NCBI GenBank assembly: GCA_016713535.1
Contig: JADJOY010000007.1
Location: forward strand, 124,001 to 188,000
Source of the DNA: Deltaproteobacteria bacterium
GTDB lineage: Bacteria; JADJOY01
Length of the DNA stretch: 64,000 bases
Direction: 5' to 3'
Numbering within the stretch: position 1 is the stretch's first letter; each line of letters begins with the position of its first letter. The notes below the pieces were generated by a model that did no database searches, had not been told where the DNA came from, and was given only the letters and a program-made list of their open reading frames with translations. A program made the translations under genes and the position numbers. Positions 38,403 to 47,591 of the stretch are shown piece after piece.

Positions 38403-41400
38403 ATGCCCTCGATCGCCCGCCGACCCCAGGATCTCCTCCTCGGGGCGTGGCTCGCGGCCGCGCTGACGCTCGCCACGGGCTCCAACGCGGCCGTGAACCC
38501 ACAGGCCGACGCCGCCCTGGGCCAGCCGAGCTTCGTCGCCAACATCCTCAACCAGACCTCGAGCCAGAGCCTCTTCTTCCCGTACGACGTCGCCCGCGAC
38601 GGCTCGGTCGGGAACACCCGGCTCTACGTCGTCGACAACTTCAACAACAGGGTCCTCGGCTACGAGTGCGCCGGTAGCAACTGTGTCCTCGGCAACGACG
38701 CCGCCGCGGTGAAGGTGTTCGGACAAGCCGGCATGACCGGCTTCTATTCCAACGGCGGCGTCGGCGGCGCGGTCACGGCGAGCACGCTGAGCTCGCCGCG
38801 GGGCGTCGCGGTCGATGCGTCCGGCACGCTCTACGTCGCGGACACCTCGAACAACCGCGTGCTCGTCTTCCAGAACCCGTGGTCCGACGCGGTCGCGGAC
38901 GTGGTGATCGGTCAGACCGGCATGGGCGCGGCGTCGGCCGGCTCGACCCTGGCCAAGCTGCGCGCTCCGGAAGGGGTGTTCGTCGACGCCGGCGGTGCCT
39001 TGTGGATCGCCGACACCGGCAACCACCGGGTGCTCAAGTTCACGAGCATCGCCACCGGCGCCACCGCCGCGTTCGCGATCGGTGGCTCGGGTGCGGCGAG
39101 CGCCACCACGATGTCGAGCCCCAAGGACGTCGCGGTCGACGCCTCGGGTTGGCTGTACGTCGCCGACTGGGGCTTCAGCCGCGTGCTCGGGTTCTCGGCT
39201 CCGGGCTCGGGGGCCACCGCGAGCGTCGTGCTCGGGCATGGCGGTAGCTTCACCAACGGCTCCGCCAACCACGGCGGGGTGAGCGCCGCGAGCCTCGGCC
39301 TTCCCGAGAAGCTCGGCTTCGACGCGGCCGGCCGGTTGTGGGTGTCGGACACCGGCAACCACCGCGTCCTCGAGTACGACAACCCCCACGTCGCGGGCAA
39401 CGCGACGCGCGTCTTCGGCCAGGCCGATCGCGGTCAGAACGCGACGTTCGCGACCAACGTCACCGACGCGCCCGACGGCTTCCCGAACGCGCTCGGCATG
39501 AACGGCCCGCGCGGCATGGCCTTCGACGGCAACGGCACGATGTGGCTCTGTGACCACGACTCGAGCCGCGTGCTCGCCTTCGACAATCCGATCGGCGGCA
39601 GCTCGGCTGCGCTGGTCGCGGATCGCGCCCTCGGCAAGAGCGTGTTCGTGGACGCCGCCGCGAACGTCGCCACGTCGCGCTCGATGAACAACCCGACGGG
39701 TGTGGCGGTCGACCGCTCGGTGTCGCCCAACCGGGTGTGGGTCGCCGACATCGGCAACAACCGGGCGCTGGGCTTTCCGTCGTCGTCGCCGGCGCCCACC
39801 AACCAGGCCGCGAGCAAGCTGCTCGGCCAGGCGAGCTTCACGGCGAGCGCCACCAACGCCGGAATCAACGGCTCGCTGCAGAACGCCGCCAACGCCGTGG
39901 CGAGCGCGACGTCGCTCTTCTTCCCCGAGGGAGTGGCGGTCGACCGCTTCGGCAACGTCTACGTCGCCGACACCTCGAACAGCCGCGTGCTCGAATACGA
40001 CGACCCCTTCGCCCGTGACGCCACGGCGGACACCGTCCTCGGGCAGAGCAGCTTCACCGCTCGCAACCCGTCCTATCCGTACGGAAACGCCGCGAGCCTC
40101 GCCGGCCCGCGCGGGCTCGCGATCGCGCCCGACGATGACCTGTGGGTCGCCGACACCCTCGACCATCGAGTCGTACGCTTCGCCAACGCGCCCAACCAGC
40201 CCGCCACCGGCGGCACCGCCAACCTGGTGCTGGGCCAGGCGTCGTTCGCATCGTCACAGACGTTCCCGGCCTACACCTCGGGCTGCAGCGCCACCCGCAT
40301 GAACGCGCCGGGGGGCGTCCACGTCGGCCCGAGCGGACGCGCCTACGTCGCCGACTCGATGAACCACCGCGTGCTGGTGTTCGAGCCGCCGTTCTCGAAC
40401 GGCATGGCGGCCGACTTCGTGATCGGTCAGACGAGCCTGACGAGCTGCAACGCCAATCGCGGCGGCGCGGCCTCCGCCGCGACGCTGAACGAGCCGCGCG
40501 CCGTGCTCGAGGACGACGCCGGCAACCTGTACGTCGCCGACTACGGCAACAATCGGGTGGTGGTCCACGAGGCGCCGTTCGGCGGTGGCGACTTCGTTGC
40601 CGACGACGTGCTCGGCCAGCCCGACTTCACCAGCAACACGTACATTCCGGCGGGGCCGGACAGCCTCTACAACCCGTCCGGGCTCGCGCTCGACGACTCG
40701 AACCATCTGTTCGTCGCCGATCGCGAAGGCAGCCGGGTCACTCGCTACGTCGTGGACGGTGCGCCGACGGTCCTGCTCGACCCCATCGCGTCGCCGATCG
40801 TGGCGGGCCAGTTCCTGTCGCTGTCCGGCGCCGGCTTCACCGCTGGCTCGGTGATCCAGGTCTTCGTCGCCACCTCGTCGGGGATCCAGAGCTACGGCCC
40901 GTACGCGCCCAACAACTGGGCCACGGGGTACCTGATATGGCTGGTCGATCCGACGATCGAGCTCGGCGTGGGCTTCGCGACCATCGTCGTGATCAACACC
41001 GATCAGGGCTACATCCAGTCGAACCCGGAGGGCCAGCTCCTCTACGGCGATCCAGCGCGCAACATGCCCACCATCACCGCGGTGAACGGCGTGGCGCTCT
41101 CTGCGGCCGACCCGTCGGTGCCTCTCGCCAACGTCACCACGCAGCTCGCGCAGGGCTCCACCGTGACGCTGGGGGGGACCGGCTTCTCGAGCCCACTCGT
41201 CAACCTCTACACCGCCCAGGGCAACCTCGGCCCGCTGACACCCCAGGCGGGGGCCACCTCCCCCCAGATCCGTGTCACGATCCCCGCCAACGCGCCCACC
41301 GGACCGGGCTCGCTCGAGGTGGTGAACTCGCCCTACACCGGCAACGTGAAGTCGAACGCCGTGTCGGTTCCCATCGGCGAGCCGCTCGACATCACCTCGG

Positions 41401-41693
41401 TCAGCCAGAGCGGCGGGACCGTGACCGTCGACGGCAGCGGCTTCTCGACGCTCACCGTGATCAACCTCTTCGCCAGCAACGGCGCAGGCGGCGTCACCAA
41501 CTTGGGCGGGCTCGACGGCAGCGGCGCGGGACGCGTACCGATCACGTTCGTGTCGAGCTCGCGCTTCACGTTCACGGTGCCCAGCGCGGCAAAGTCCGGG
41601 AAGGCGTTCGTCGAGGCGCTGAATCCGCCGTTCATCCCGGCCAGCTCGACCGGCAACGATGCGCAGGGCGCTTTCACGCTGATCACTCCCTGA
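38403..41693 (+). CDS. Secreted 12-bladed NHL propeller protein with IPT/TIG-like C-terminus
   Basis: 1096 residues. Signal peptide LLLGAWLAAALTLATGSNA. Twelve NHL blades are countable by their core, for example LYVVDNFNNRVLGY, LYVADTSNNRVLVF, LWIADTGNHRVLKF, MWLCDHDSSRVLAF and AYVADSMNHRVLVF, enough for two six-bladed propellers (residues about 50-790). The C-terminal about 290 residues carry three TIG-like units (LSGAGFTAGSVIQVFVAT, LGGTGFSSPLVNLYTA, VDGSGFSTLTVINLF). They end LNPPFIPASSTG, homologous to the three secreted paralogs around it. NHL propellers bind protein, RNA or carbohydrate; outside the cell a glycan or protein ligand is likely. Confidence 0.89.
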   Translation: MPSIARRPQDLLLGAWLAAALTLATGSNAAVNPQADAALGQPSFVANILNQTSSQSLFFPYDVARDGSVGNTRLYVVDNFNNRVLGYECAGSNCVLGNDAAAVKVFGQAGMTGFYSNGGVGGAVTASTLSSPRGVAVDASGTLYVADTSNNRVLVFQNPWSDAVADVVIGQTGMGAASAGSTLAKLRAPEGVFVDAGGALWIADTGNHRVLKFTSIATGATAAFAIGGSGAASATTMSSPKDVAVDASGWLYVADWGFSRVLGFSAPGSGATASVVLGHGGSFTNGSANHGGVSAASLGLPEKLGFDAAGRLWVSDTGNHRVLEYDNPHVAGNATRVFGQADRGQNATFATNVTDAPDGFPNALGMNGPRGMAFDGNGTMWLCDHDSSRVLAFDNPIGGSSAALVADRALGKSVFVDAAANVATSRSMNNPTGVAVDRSVSPNRVWVADIGNNRALGFPSSSPAPTNQAASKLLGQASFTASATNAGINGSLQNAANAVASATSLFFPEGVAVDRFGNVYVADTSNSRVLEYDDPFARDATADTVLGQSSFTARNPSYPYGNAASLAGPRGLAIAPDDDLWVADTLDHRVVRFANAPNQPATGGTANLVLGQASFASSQTFPAYTSGCSATRMNAPGGVHVGPSGRAYVADSMNHRVLVFEPPFSNGMAADFVIGQTSLTSCNANRGGAASAATLNEPRAVLEDDAGNLYVADYGNNRVVVHEAPFGGGDFVADDVLGQPDFTSNTYIPAGPDSLYNPSGLALDDSNHLFVADREGSRVTRYVVDGAPTVLLDPIASPIVAGQFLSLSGAGFTAGSVIQVFVATSSGIQSYGPYAPNNWATGYLIWLVDPTIELGVGFATIVVINTDQGYIQSNPEGQLLYGDPARNMPTITAVNGVALSAADPSVPLANVTTQLAQGSTVTLGGTGFSSPLVNLYTAQGNLGPLTPQAGATSPQIRVTIPANAPTGPGSLEVVNSPYTGNVKSNAVSVPIGEPLDITSVSQSGGTVTVDGSGFSTLTVINLFASNGAGGVTNLGGLDGSGAGRVPITFVSSSRFTFTVPSAAKSGKAFVEALNPPFIPASSTGNDAQGAFTLITP

Positions 41694-41755
41694 GCGCGCC
41701 GGATGACGGCCGTCCGCGGGTGCTCGGCGAGGGGCGTCCCGTGAGGGGCGTTTTG

Positions 41756-41785
41756 TTGACGGGTGCGGAGCCTGCCTGGTACCGT
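41756..41785 (+). promoter_or_regulatory. Candidate promoter for paralog 3
   Basis: TTGACG (41756-41761), 18-bp spacer, TACCGT (41780-41785), about 40 bp before the ATG at 41827. Good -35, weak -10. Confidence 0.4.
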
Positions 41786-41826
41786 CGAGTGGGTGGACTC
41801 CGCCGAGAGGCTTGGCTGGAAATATC

Positions 41827-43461
41827 ATGAATCAAAGACATTTTTGGTTGATCGGTGACGTGCGGTCGTGGCTCGGAGGCGGGCGTTGCGGTGCCCGCGC
41901 ACGAGCCAGTGCCCCGCTCCTCGCGCTGGCCATCGCGCTGCTCGGCACGAGCAGCGCTCGCGCCGCGGTGGTCACGGACACGCTCGATCCGATCCCGGGG
42001 ACGACCAACCAGGCGCCGCTCAACCTGAAGCAGACGGCTCCCGCGCCGGCCGGCCCGGTGAATCAGACGATGACGGTGCAGAGCGGAAGCACCATCGACG
42101 TGGCGTACGACACCAACACCGGCGTGCTCACGGTCACCAACGCCAACCTGATCGGCAACAACCTCACCTTCACGTTCGGCCCCTTCGTGCACCCATGCGT
42201 TCGCAACGCCTTGGTCAGCATCGACACCGCGAGCGCGCAGTACCCGCCGCAGGGCCAGGTCGACAACCAGGGCAACTTCTCGATGCTGGTGCCGGTCAAG
42301 TTCTCCGGCAAGGTCGGGAACAACTGCAACGGGGACGAGGTCCAGTACAACCAGACCGTCAACACCCCGATGCAGGGGAATTTCACGTACGACGCCGAGT
42401 CGGGGTTCATGCAGCTCACCGACTTCGAGACCGTCGGCACCATCCCGCCGCTCACCTTCAACTACTCGACCTTCACCTACGAGCTCAGCGGCACGGTGAT
42501 GTTCAACTTCTCGGGTGGCGTGAGCCTCGACGCGCTCCCGGGCTCGCAGCAAGTGGGTAGTGCGATCTCGCTGACGGGCGCGGGGATCACGTCCGGCTCG
42601 CTGCTCAAGATCTTCGTCGCGACGTCGAACGGCGTGGTCGACGTGATCCCGAACGGGCTCGCGCCCACGTCCACCACCTACTCCACGTGGAGCGGCACCT
42701 TGCCGTTCCCGTGGCCAGTCGGCGGTCAGAGCGCCAACATCCTCGGCAACGGCTTCATCTCGATGTTCCTGGTGCGCTCCGACAAAGGGTTCGACTCGAG
42801 CAACCTGCAGGGCGCGGTGCTGCTCGGGAACGCCGGCCTGGGCGTGCCGAGCATCACGCAGCTCGGCGGCGTCGACCTGAGCGCCACCAGCTCGCAGCTC
42901 TCGATCGCGACCGCCAACGTCGAGGGCGTGATCGCGCGCGCGGCGCCGCTCACCATCACCGGCTCCGGCTTCACCAGCCCCGTGGTGAACATCTTCACCG
43001 CGAGCGGCAACGTCGGGCCGCTCACGCCGACGTCCTCGAACGGCACGACGGTCACGGTCGACATCCCGGGCGACGCTCCGATCGGGCCCGGCTCGGTCCA
43101 GGTCGTGAACGCGACCGGCAGCTTCTTCGCGTCGAACGCGGTGTCGATGCCGATCGGCGAGCTGGTCACCGTGAGCAGCGTGCAGGTGAACGGCGACACG
43201 ATCACCGTGAACGGCACCGGATTCAACTCGCTCACGGTCATCAACCTGTTCGCGGGGAGCGGCGGGAACGTGATCAACGCGGGAGGCCTGAACGGCGGCG
43301 CGCCCAACATTCCGCTCAGCCTCGTGGACAACACCCAGTTCACGTTCACCCGCCCCAATGGGCTCGACGCGGGCAACGCCTTCGTCGAGGCGATCAACCC
43401 GCCCTTCATCCCGTTCGCCTCGTCCGGAACGAACCCGGCGGGCGCCTTCGTGTTGCCGTGA
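41827..43461 (+). CDS. Secreted IPT/TIG-like protein, paralog 3
   Basis: 544 residues from ATG 41827 (a TTG at 41812 is possible). Signal peptide LLALAIALLGTSSARA. N-terminal domain LDPIPGTTNQAPLNL, matching the SPTPSTTN/TPIPSTTN of the other two. TIG-like units LTGAGITSGSLLKIFVAT (about 247), ITGSGFTSPVVNIFTA (about 377), VNGTGFNSLTVINLF (about 460). End NPPFIPFASSGTNPAGAF plus VLP. It differs by an insert with two Cys (HPCVRN, NNCNGD) in the N-terminal domain. Separated from paralog 2 by the methyltransferase and NHL genes, so the duplication is older or was interrupted. Confidence 0.86.
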   Translation: MNQRHFWLIGDVRSWLGGGRCGARARASAPLLALAIALLGTSSARAAVVTDTLDPIPGTTNQAPLNLKQTAPAPAGPVNQTMTVQSGSTIDVAYDTNTGVLTVTNANLIGNNLTFTFGPFVHPCVRNALVSIDTASAQYPPQGQVDNQGNFSMLVPVKFSGKVGNNCNGDEVQYNQTVNTPMQGNFTYDAESGFMQLTDFETVGTIPPLTFNYSTFTYELSGTVMFNFSGGVSLDALPGSQQVGSAISLTGAGITSGSLLKIFVATSNGVVDVIPNGLAPTSTTYSTWSGTLPFPWPVGGQSANILGNGFISMFLVRSDKGFDSSNLQGAVLLGNAGLGVPSITQLGGVDLSATSSQLSIATANVEGVIARAAPLTITGSGFTSPVVNIFTASGNVGPLTPTSSNGTTVTVDIPGDAPIGPGSVQVVNATGSFFASNAVSMPIGELVTVSSVQVNGDTITVNGTGFNSLTVINLFAGSGGNVINAGGLNGGAPNIPLSLVDNTQFTFTRPNGLDAGNAFVEAINPPFIPFASSGTNPAGAFVLP

Positions 43462-43519
43462 GCGGCGGCCGCTGAGCGGTGGCTGGCCTTTACGGCCGGC
43501 CGTCGATCGAGCACGGTCT

Positions 43520-43544
43520 GGGGGAGGGGGTCGACCCCGCCCCC
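43520..43544 (+). terminator. G-rich/C-rich hairpin before the wzt-like gene
   Basis: Self-complementary GGGGTCGACCCC core (43527-43538) flanked by GGGGG (43520-43524) and CCCCC (43540-43544), with the tail GGTTTCG. Lies between paralog 3 and the ABC ATPase. Confidence 0.42.
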
Positions 43545-43584
43545 GGTTTCGTTCCAGCCCCCGCGCTCTGCGCTCCGACCGATC

Positions 43585-45285
43585 ATGGACGCCTTCCGCG
43601 TTCGCCTCAGCCACGTCAGCCGCTCCTACCAGATCTATCCGAGCCCGTGGCGCAAGCTCGCCGCGCTGCTCCTCGGTGGGCGCCTGGGCGGCAAGCCGGC
43701 GCAGATCACCGCGGTCCGCGACCTGTCGTTCACGCTCGGCCCCGGCGAGGCGCTCGGGCTCATCGGTCCCAACGGCGCGGGCAAGTCGACGCTGCTGCGG
43801 TTGGTGGCCGGGATCGAGATGCCGAGCACCGGCACCGTCGAGGTGCGCGGGCGACTCGGCTCGATCCTGGAGCTCGGCGCGGGCTTCCATCCCGACTTCA
43901 CGGGGGTGGAGAACGCGCGCCTCGGCTGTTCGCTGATCGGGCTCGGCAACGAGGAGACCGCGGAGGTGCTCCCCAGGATCCGCGAGTTCTCGGGCCTCGG
44001 GGACGCGATCGACTACCCGATCCGCACCTACAGCTCGGGCATGTTCTTGAGGCTCGCGTTCAGCGTGGCCGCGCACGTCGCCCCGGACGTCCTGCTCATC
44101 GACGAGATCCTGTCGGTGGGCGACGCCGAGTTCCAGAACCGCTGTGTCAAGAAGATCGACGACTTCCGCTCGGCGGGCGTGACGCTGGTGTTCGCCAGCC
44201 ACGACCTCGCCACGCTCACCCGCATCTGCGACCGCGCGCTCCTGCTGCGCCGCGGCGGCGTCGAGGCCGAAGGGCCACCCGAGCTGGTGTGCCGCACCTA
44301 CCACGCCCTGGTCGCGCGCGGTGCCTTCGAGCACGACCGCGCCGCGGACTACCGCTCCACCGACACCGTCGGCGTCGGCGTGACCGACCACGGTACCTTC
44401 GAGGCGCTGGTCGCGTCGGTCGAGCTTCTCGACCCCGAGAGCCAGGCGCCCCTCTCGACCTGGCCGAGCGGCTCGCGGGTCACGATCCGGGTCCACGCGC
44501 TCTTCAGCCGCCGCGTCGCCGAGCCGGTGATCGGCATCCTCCTCAAGAACCGCCTCGGCATCGAGGTGTTCGGCACCAACACCCTGCTGCGCGGGCTCGA
44601 GTTGCCGGCCGGCGAGGAGCGCTCGGCGGTGACGGTGGACTTCACCGTCGCGCTGCCGCTCGGCGAGGGCGAATACGTGCTCACCGCCGCGGTGCACAGC
44701 ACCTACAACGAGAACTACCACTGGGCCGAGGGCGTGCGGACGATCCCGGTGGTGACGGCCACGCCCTCCAGCCGCGGTCTCCTCGACCTGCCGTGCGAGA
44801 TCACCTGGCACGCCGAGCGCCTCGCCACGCGCGCCTACGGCGAGCGCCTCGAGGGCTCGGTGGCGGGCAAGGTCGGGAGCGAGGTCCAGGTCGGCAACCC
44901 GGCTCACCGCGCGTTCCTGGTGGATGGATGGTACGACGCCGAGGACTGGGGTCCCGTGGGCGCGGTGCGCTGGACTCGCAAGGAAGCGCGGCTCTTCCTG
45001 CGCATCCCCGTCGAGGCGAGCGCGCTCCACCTCGCGGGCTCGAACCCCGACCCAGAGCGCTGGCCGATGACCGGCCGCATCCGGATGTGTGGGGTCGAGC
45101 TCGGCCGCTACGACCTCGCCGCGAGCGGCGGCGGAACGAGCGTGGTGCCGATCCCGACCGAGCTGCGCGGCACGGTGGTCGAGGTCGACATCGTCGCCGA
45201 CCAGCTCCAGCAGCCGAGCACCCTGCTCGGGGTCGACGATCACCGCATGCTCGGCGCCGCCCTCACGCGGGTCTGGGCCGAATGA
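43585..45285 (+). CDS. wzt: ABC transporter ATPase for polysaccharide export (Wzt-type) with carbohydrate-binding C-terminus
   Basis: 566 residues. ATPase domain: Walker A GPNGAGKST (61-69), signature YSSGM (149-153), Walker B DVLLIDE (168-174), H-loop ASHDL, with the AVRDLSF start typical of polysaccharide exporters. Residues about 265-410 form a Wzt_C-like sandwich that in O-antigen systems reads the chain-end modification. A further module, about 445-566, starts VDGWYDAEDWG with RW 14 residues later. A similar module is in the next gene and in the GT2 at 47592. Energises glycan export with the permease encoded at 49027. ATGA overlap with the downstream GT4. Confidence 0.91.
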   Translation: MDAFRVRLSHVSRSYQIYPSPWRKLAALLLGGRLGGKPAQITAVRDLSFTLGPGEALGLIGPNGAGKSTLLRLVAGIEMPSTGTVEVRGRLGSILELGAGFHPDFTGVENARLGCSLIGLGNEETAEVLPRIREFSGLGDAIDYPIRTYSSGMFLRLAFSVAAHVAPDVLLIDEILSVGDAEFQNRCVKKIDDFRSAGVTLVFASHDLATLTRICDRALLLRRGGVEAEGPPELVCRTYHALVARGAFEHDRAADYRSTDTVGVGVTDHGTFEALVASVELLDPESQAPLSTWPSGSRVTIRVHALFSRRVAEPVIGILLKNRLGIEVFGTNTLLRGLELPAGEERSAVTVDFTVALPLGEGEYVLTAAVHSTYNENYHWAEGVRTIPVVTATPSSRGLLDLPCEITWHAERLATRAYGERLEGSVAGKVGSEVQVGNPAHRAFLVDGWYDAEDWGPVGAVRWTRKEARLFLRIPVEASALHLAGSNPDPERWPMTGRIRMCGVELGRYDLAASGGGTSVVPIPTELRGTVVEVDIVADQLQQPSTLLGVDDHRMLGAALTRVWAE

Positions 45286-47030
45286 AGCTCGGCGGGTTCG
45301 TCGGCAAGCGCATCCTCTTCGTCGCGCCCCGCTACCACGACTCGATCGTGGGGGGCGCCGATCAGTACACCCGCGCGCTCGCGTGGGAGCTGTCACGGGC
45401 CGGCGCCAGCGTCCGGGTGCTGACCTCGCGGAGCGTGCGGTTCGAGCCCCGTGGCGAGCTCGGCATCGTGTGGCGCGACGACCTCCCCGCGGGCGAGGAC
45501 ACGGTCGACGGCATCCCGGTGCGCCGCTTCGGCGTGTGGTCCCCACCCGAGCGATGGGCCGAGAGCGCGAGCGCGCGCGTGCGCGCCCAGCTCGATCGCG
45601 ACACCGCAGCGGCGCTGCGCACGCTCGGCCGGGTCGCGTTCGGGGCGGGCTGGTACGGCGCGGAGCCGTGGGGCGAGGGGCGCTTCGGGCGCTGGTCGAG
45701 CGGCGCGGGTGAGGTGGCGCTCCCGGCGTCCCCGGTCACGGGGCTCACGGTCGACGCGCTGAGCCTCACCGAGCAGCGGGTGACCGTCGTCGGCATCCGG
45801 GGGGCCACCCGCGAGACGCTCGGCGCGTTCGAGCTGCCACGCGAGCGCTGGTGCGAGGTCGTCCTCGACTGGGACGCCCGGCCGTTCGACACGCTGAGGC
45901 TCGAGGGGAGTCACCGCTTCGTCCCCGGCGCGCAGGATCCGCGCACGCTCTCGTTCGTCGCGAGCGCGATCACGATCCGCTGCGCTGATGGGAGCGCGCC
46001 CGTGCTCGGAGCCCGCGACCGCGCCGAGGAAGTCCTCGACTCCCTCGACGACGAAGCGTTCGCGCGCACCTGGCGCCCGCTGGTCGAGGCTCGCCCCCGC
46101 CGGCTCGACTTCGCGTACGCCGCGCTCCGCGGCCCGCTCTCGCCTGGGCTCGCGGCGGCGTGCTTCGCCGAGGCGTGCCGCGCCGACGCGATCGTCGCGA
46201 GCGGCTTCCCGTTCGTGACGATGCACCTGGCGCTCGCGGCGGGGCGACGCGCGAAGGTCCCGGTCTACGCGCTGCCCTTCTTCCACGACCGCGACCTCAC
46301 TCACCACTGGCGCCATCTATACGGCGCGCTGCGCGGTGCGCGGAGCACCCTCGCGCTGTCGCGCTTCCACGAGAGGCACGTCGCGGCGGCGCTCGGCGCG
46401 CGCACCTGCTACGTGGGCGCGAGCTCGCCGCACTGGTCGCTCGGCCGCGCGCTCCCCGACGCGCCCCCGCCCTCGACCGCGGAGGCCGTGGGATCCGGGG
46501 ATCACGTGCTGCGCGTCGCGTTCGTGGGTCGCCTCACGCACTCCAAGGGGGTGGCGACTGCGGTGGAGGCGGTCCGCCTGCTCCGCGCGCGCGGCCACGA
46601 CGTGCGGCTGTGCGTGATCGGTCCCGACGAGAGCCACGGCCTCGGCACCGGCGACGGCATCGAGCGCCTCGGTACGGTGCCCGTGGAGCGGCTGCAGGAG
46701 GTACTCGCCGCGTGCGACGCCCTCGTGCTTCCGTCGCGCCACGAGAGCTTCGGGTTGGTGGTCATCGAGGCATGGGCCGCGGCGCGGCCGGTGCTGGCGG
46801 ACGGCGCCTCGGGCTCTCTCCGCACCCTGATCAGCGATGGCGTCGACGGCTACCTGTGCAGCGGCGCCGAGGCGTACGCCGCTCGACTCGCCGAGTGGCT
46901 CGCCGACCCGGCGCGCCGCCTCGCGATGGGCGCGGCGGGCCGGCGCGAGGTGGAAGCGGAGCACCGCTGGCAGCACGTCGTCGCGCGCTTCGCCGAGCTC
47001 CTCGCGCCGAGCTCCGCGACGAGGGCGTGA
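45282..47030 (+). CDS. GT4-family glycosyltransferase with inserted GWY-RW module
   Basis: 582 residues. N-terminal GT-B half: RILFVAPRYHDSIVGGADQY. The C-terminal half has VAFVGRLTHSKGVATAVEA and the donor-binding EX7E motif SRHESFGLVVIEAW. Residues about 118-240 are an insertion not usual in GT4 enzymes: GAGWYGAEPWGEGRFGRW, continuing as a beta-rich segment. Its GWY-to-RW spacing (14) equals that in the preceding ATPase. Likely extends a surface glycan at the inner-membrane face. The ATG overlaps the wzt stop. The stop is 10 bp from the convergent DUF2892 gene. Confidence 0.91.
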   Translation: MKLGGFVGKRILFVAPRYHDSIVGGADQYTRALAWELSRAGASVRVLTSRSVRFEPRGELGIVWRDDLPAGEDTVDGIPVRRFGVWSPPERWAESASARVRAQLDRDTAAALRTLGRVAFGAGWYGAEPWGEGRFGRWSSGAGEVALPASPVTGLTVDALSLTEQRVTVVGIRGATRETLGAFELPRERWCEVVLDWDARPFDTLRLEGSHRFVPGAQDPRTLSFVASAITIRCADGSAPVLGARDRAEEVLDSLDDEAFARTWRPLVEARPRRLDFAYAALRGPLSPGLAAACFAEACRADAIVASGFPFVTMHLALAAGRRAKVPVYALPFFHDRDLTHHWRHLYGALRGARSTLALSRFHERHVAAALGARTCYVGASSPHWSLGRALPDAPPPSTAEAVGSGDHVLRVAFVGRLTHSKGVATAVEAVRLLRARGHDVRLCVIGPDESHGLGTGDGIERLGTVPVERLQEVLAACDALVLPSRHESFGLVVIEAWAAARPVLADGASGSLRTLISDGVDGYLCSGAEAYAARLAEWLADPARRLAMGAAGRREVEAEHRWQHVVARFAELLAPSSATRA

Positions 47031-47040
47031 GCGAGCGCGC

Positions 47041-47499
47041 TCACCCGCCGGGCGGAATCTGCAGCACGAGCGGCTCGGCGCTGCCCACGCCGCCGTCCTC
47101 GATCCGCGCGTCCTGACCGCGGATCGCCTCGAGCCTCTCCCGCTCGCGGTCGATCTCGGCGGTGGTACGAAAGCCGAGGCGGCGCAACACGGGCACCGGT
47201 GGACACCAGCCCTGGAGCGCGTGCTGGAGCAGAAAGGCACCCACGACCGCCGGGATCGCGAAAAATCTACGATCCACGATCGCGCCGAGCGCCGTCCCCG
47301 CCAGCACCACGGTGGCCGCGTTCGCCTCCAGGGCACGCTCGATGTCCCACTCGCGGTCGAGCTCGCGGAGCCGGTCGTCGATCGCTCGCGGGCCGCGGGC
47401 CGCTGCGCGTGCGACGCTTTCGTCGCTGCGGCGACGGATCTCCTCGTTGACGTGAGGCGCGGTGTGGAGCGGAACGCGCCCTTCGGTGGCTGGGATCAT
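47041..47499 (-). CDS. DUF2892-like small membrane protein
   Basis: 152 residues. Hydrophobic hairpin ATVVLAGTALGAIVDRRFFA then IPAVVGAFLLQHALQGWCPP, followed by VPVLRRLGFRTTAEIDRER. QGWCPP-LRRLGxRT is the DUF2892 (inner-membrane, YgaP-tail-like) signature. The N-terminal 60 residues are charged and helical. Perfect GGAGGTG ribosome site before ATG 47499. Role unknown; its link to the glycan locus may be positional only. Confidence 0.81.
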   Translation of the reverse strand: MIPATEGRVPLHTAPHVNEEIRRRSDESVARAAARGPRAIDDRLRELDREWDIERALEANAATVVLAGTALGAIVDRRFFAIPAVVGAFLLQHALQGWCPPVPVLRRLGFRTTAEIDRERERLEAIRGQDARIEDGGVGSAEPLVLQIPPGG

Positions 47500-47591
47500 G
47501 GCTGCACCTCCGGGTCGGCCCGCCCGGGCGTCACCGATCGGACTGCAGCCAGCGTGCCCACAGCAGACTCCAGCCCGCATTGGCCGCGCGG

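Noticed and set aside
41683-45546. Minus-strand open frame of about 1287 codons opposite paralog 3, the wzt-like gene and part of the GT4
   Set aside because: Arg/His/Ala/Val-rich with no domain or signal; it mirrors well-supported plus-strand genes and results from high GC at third positions.
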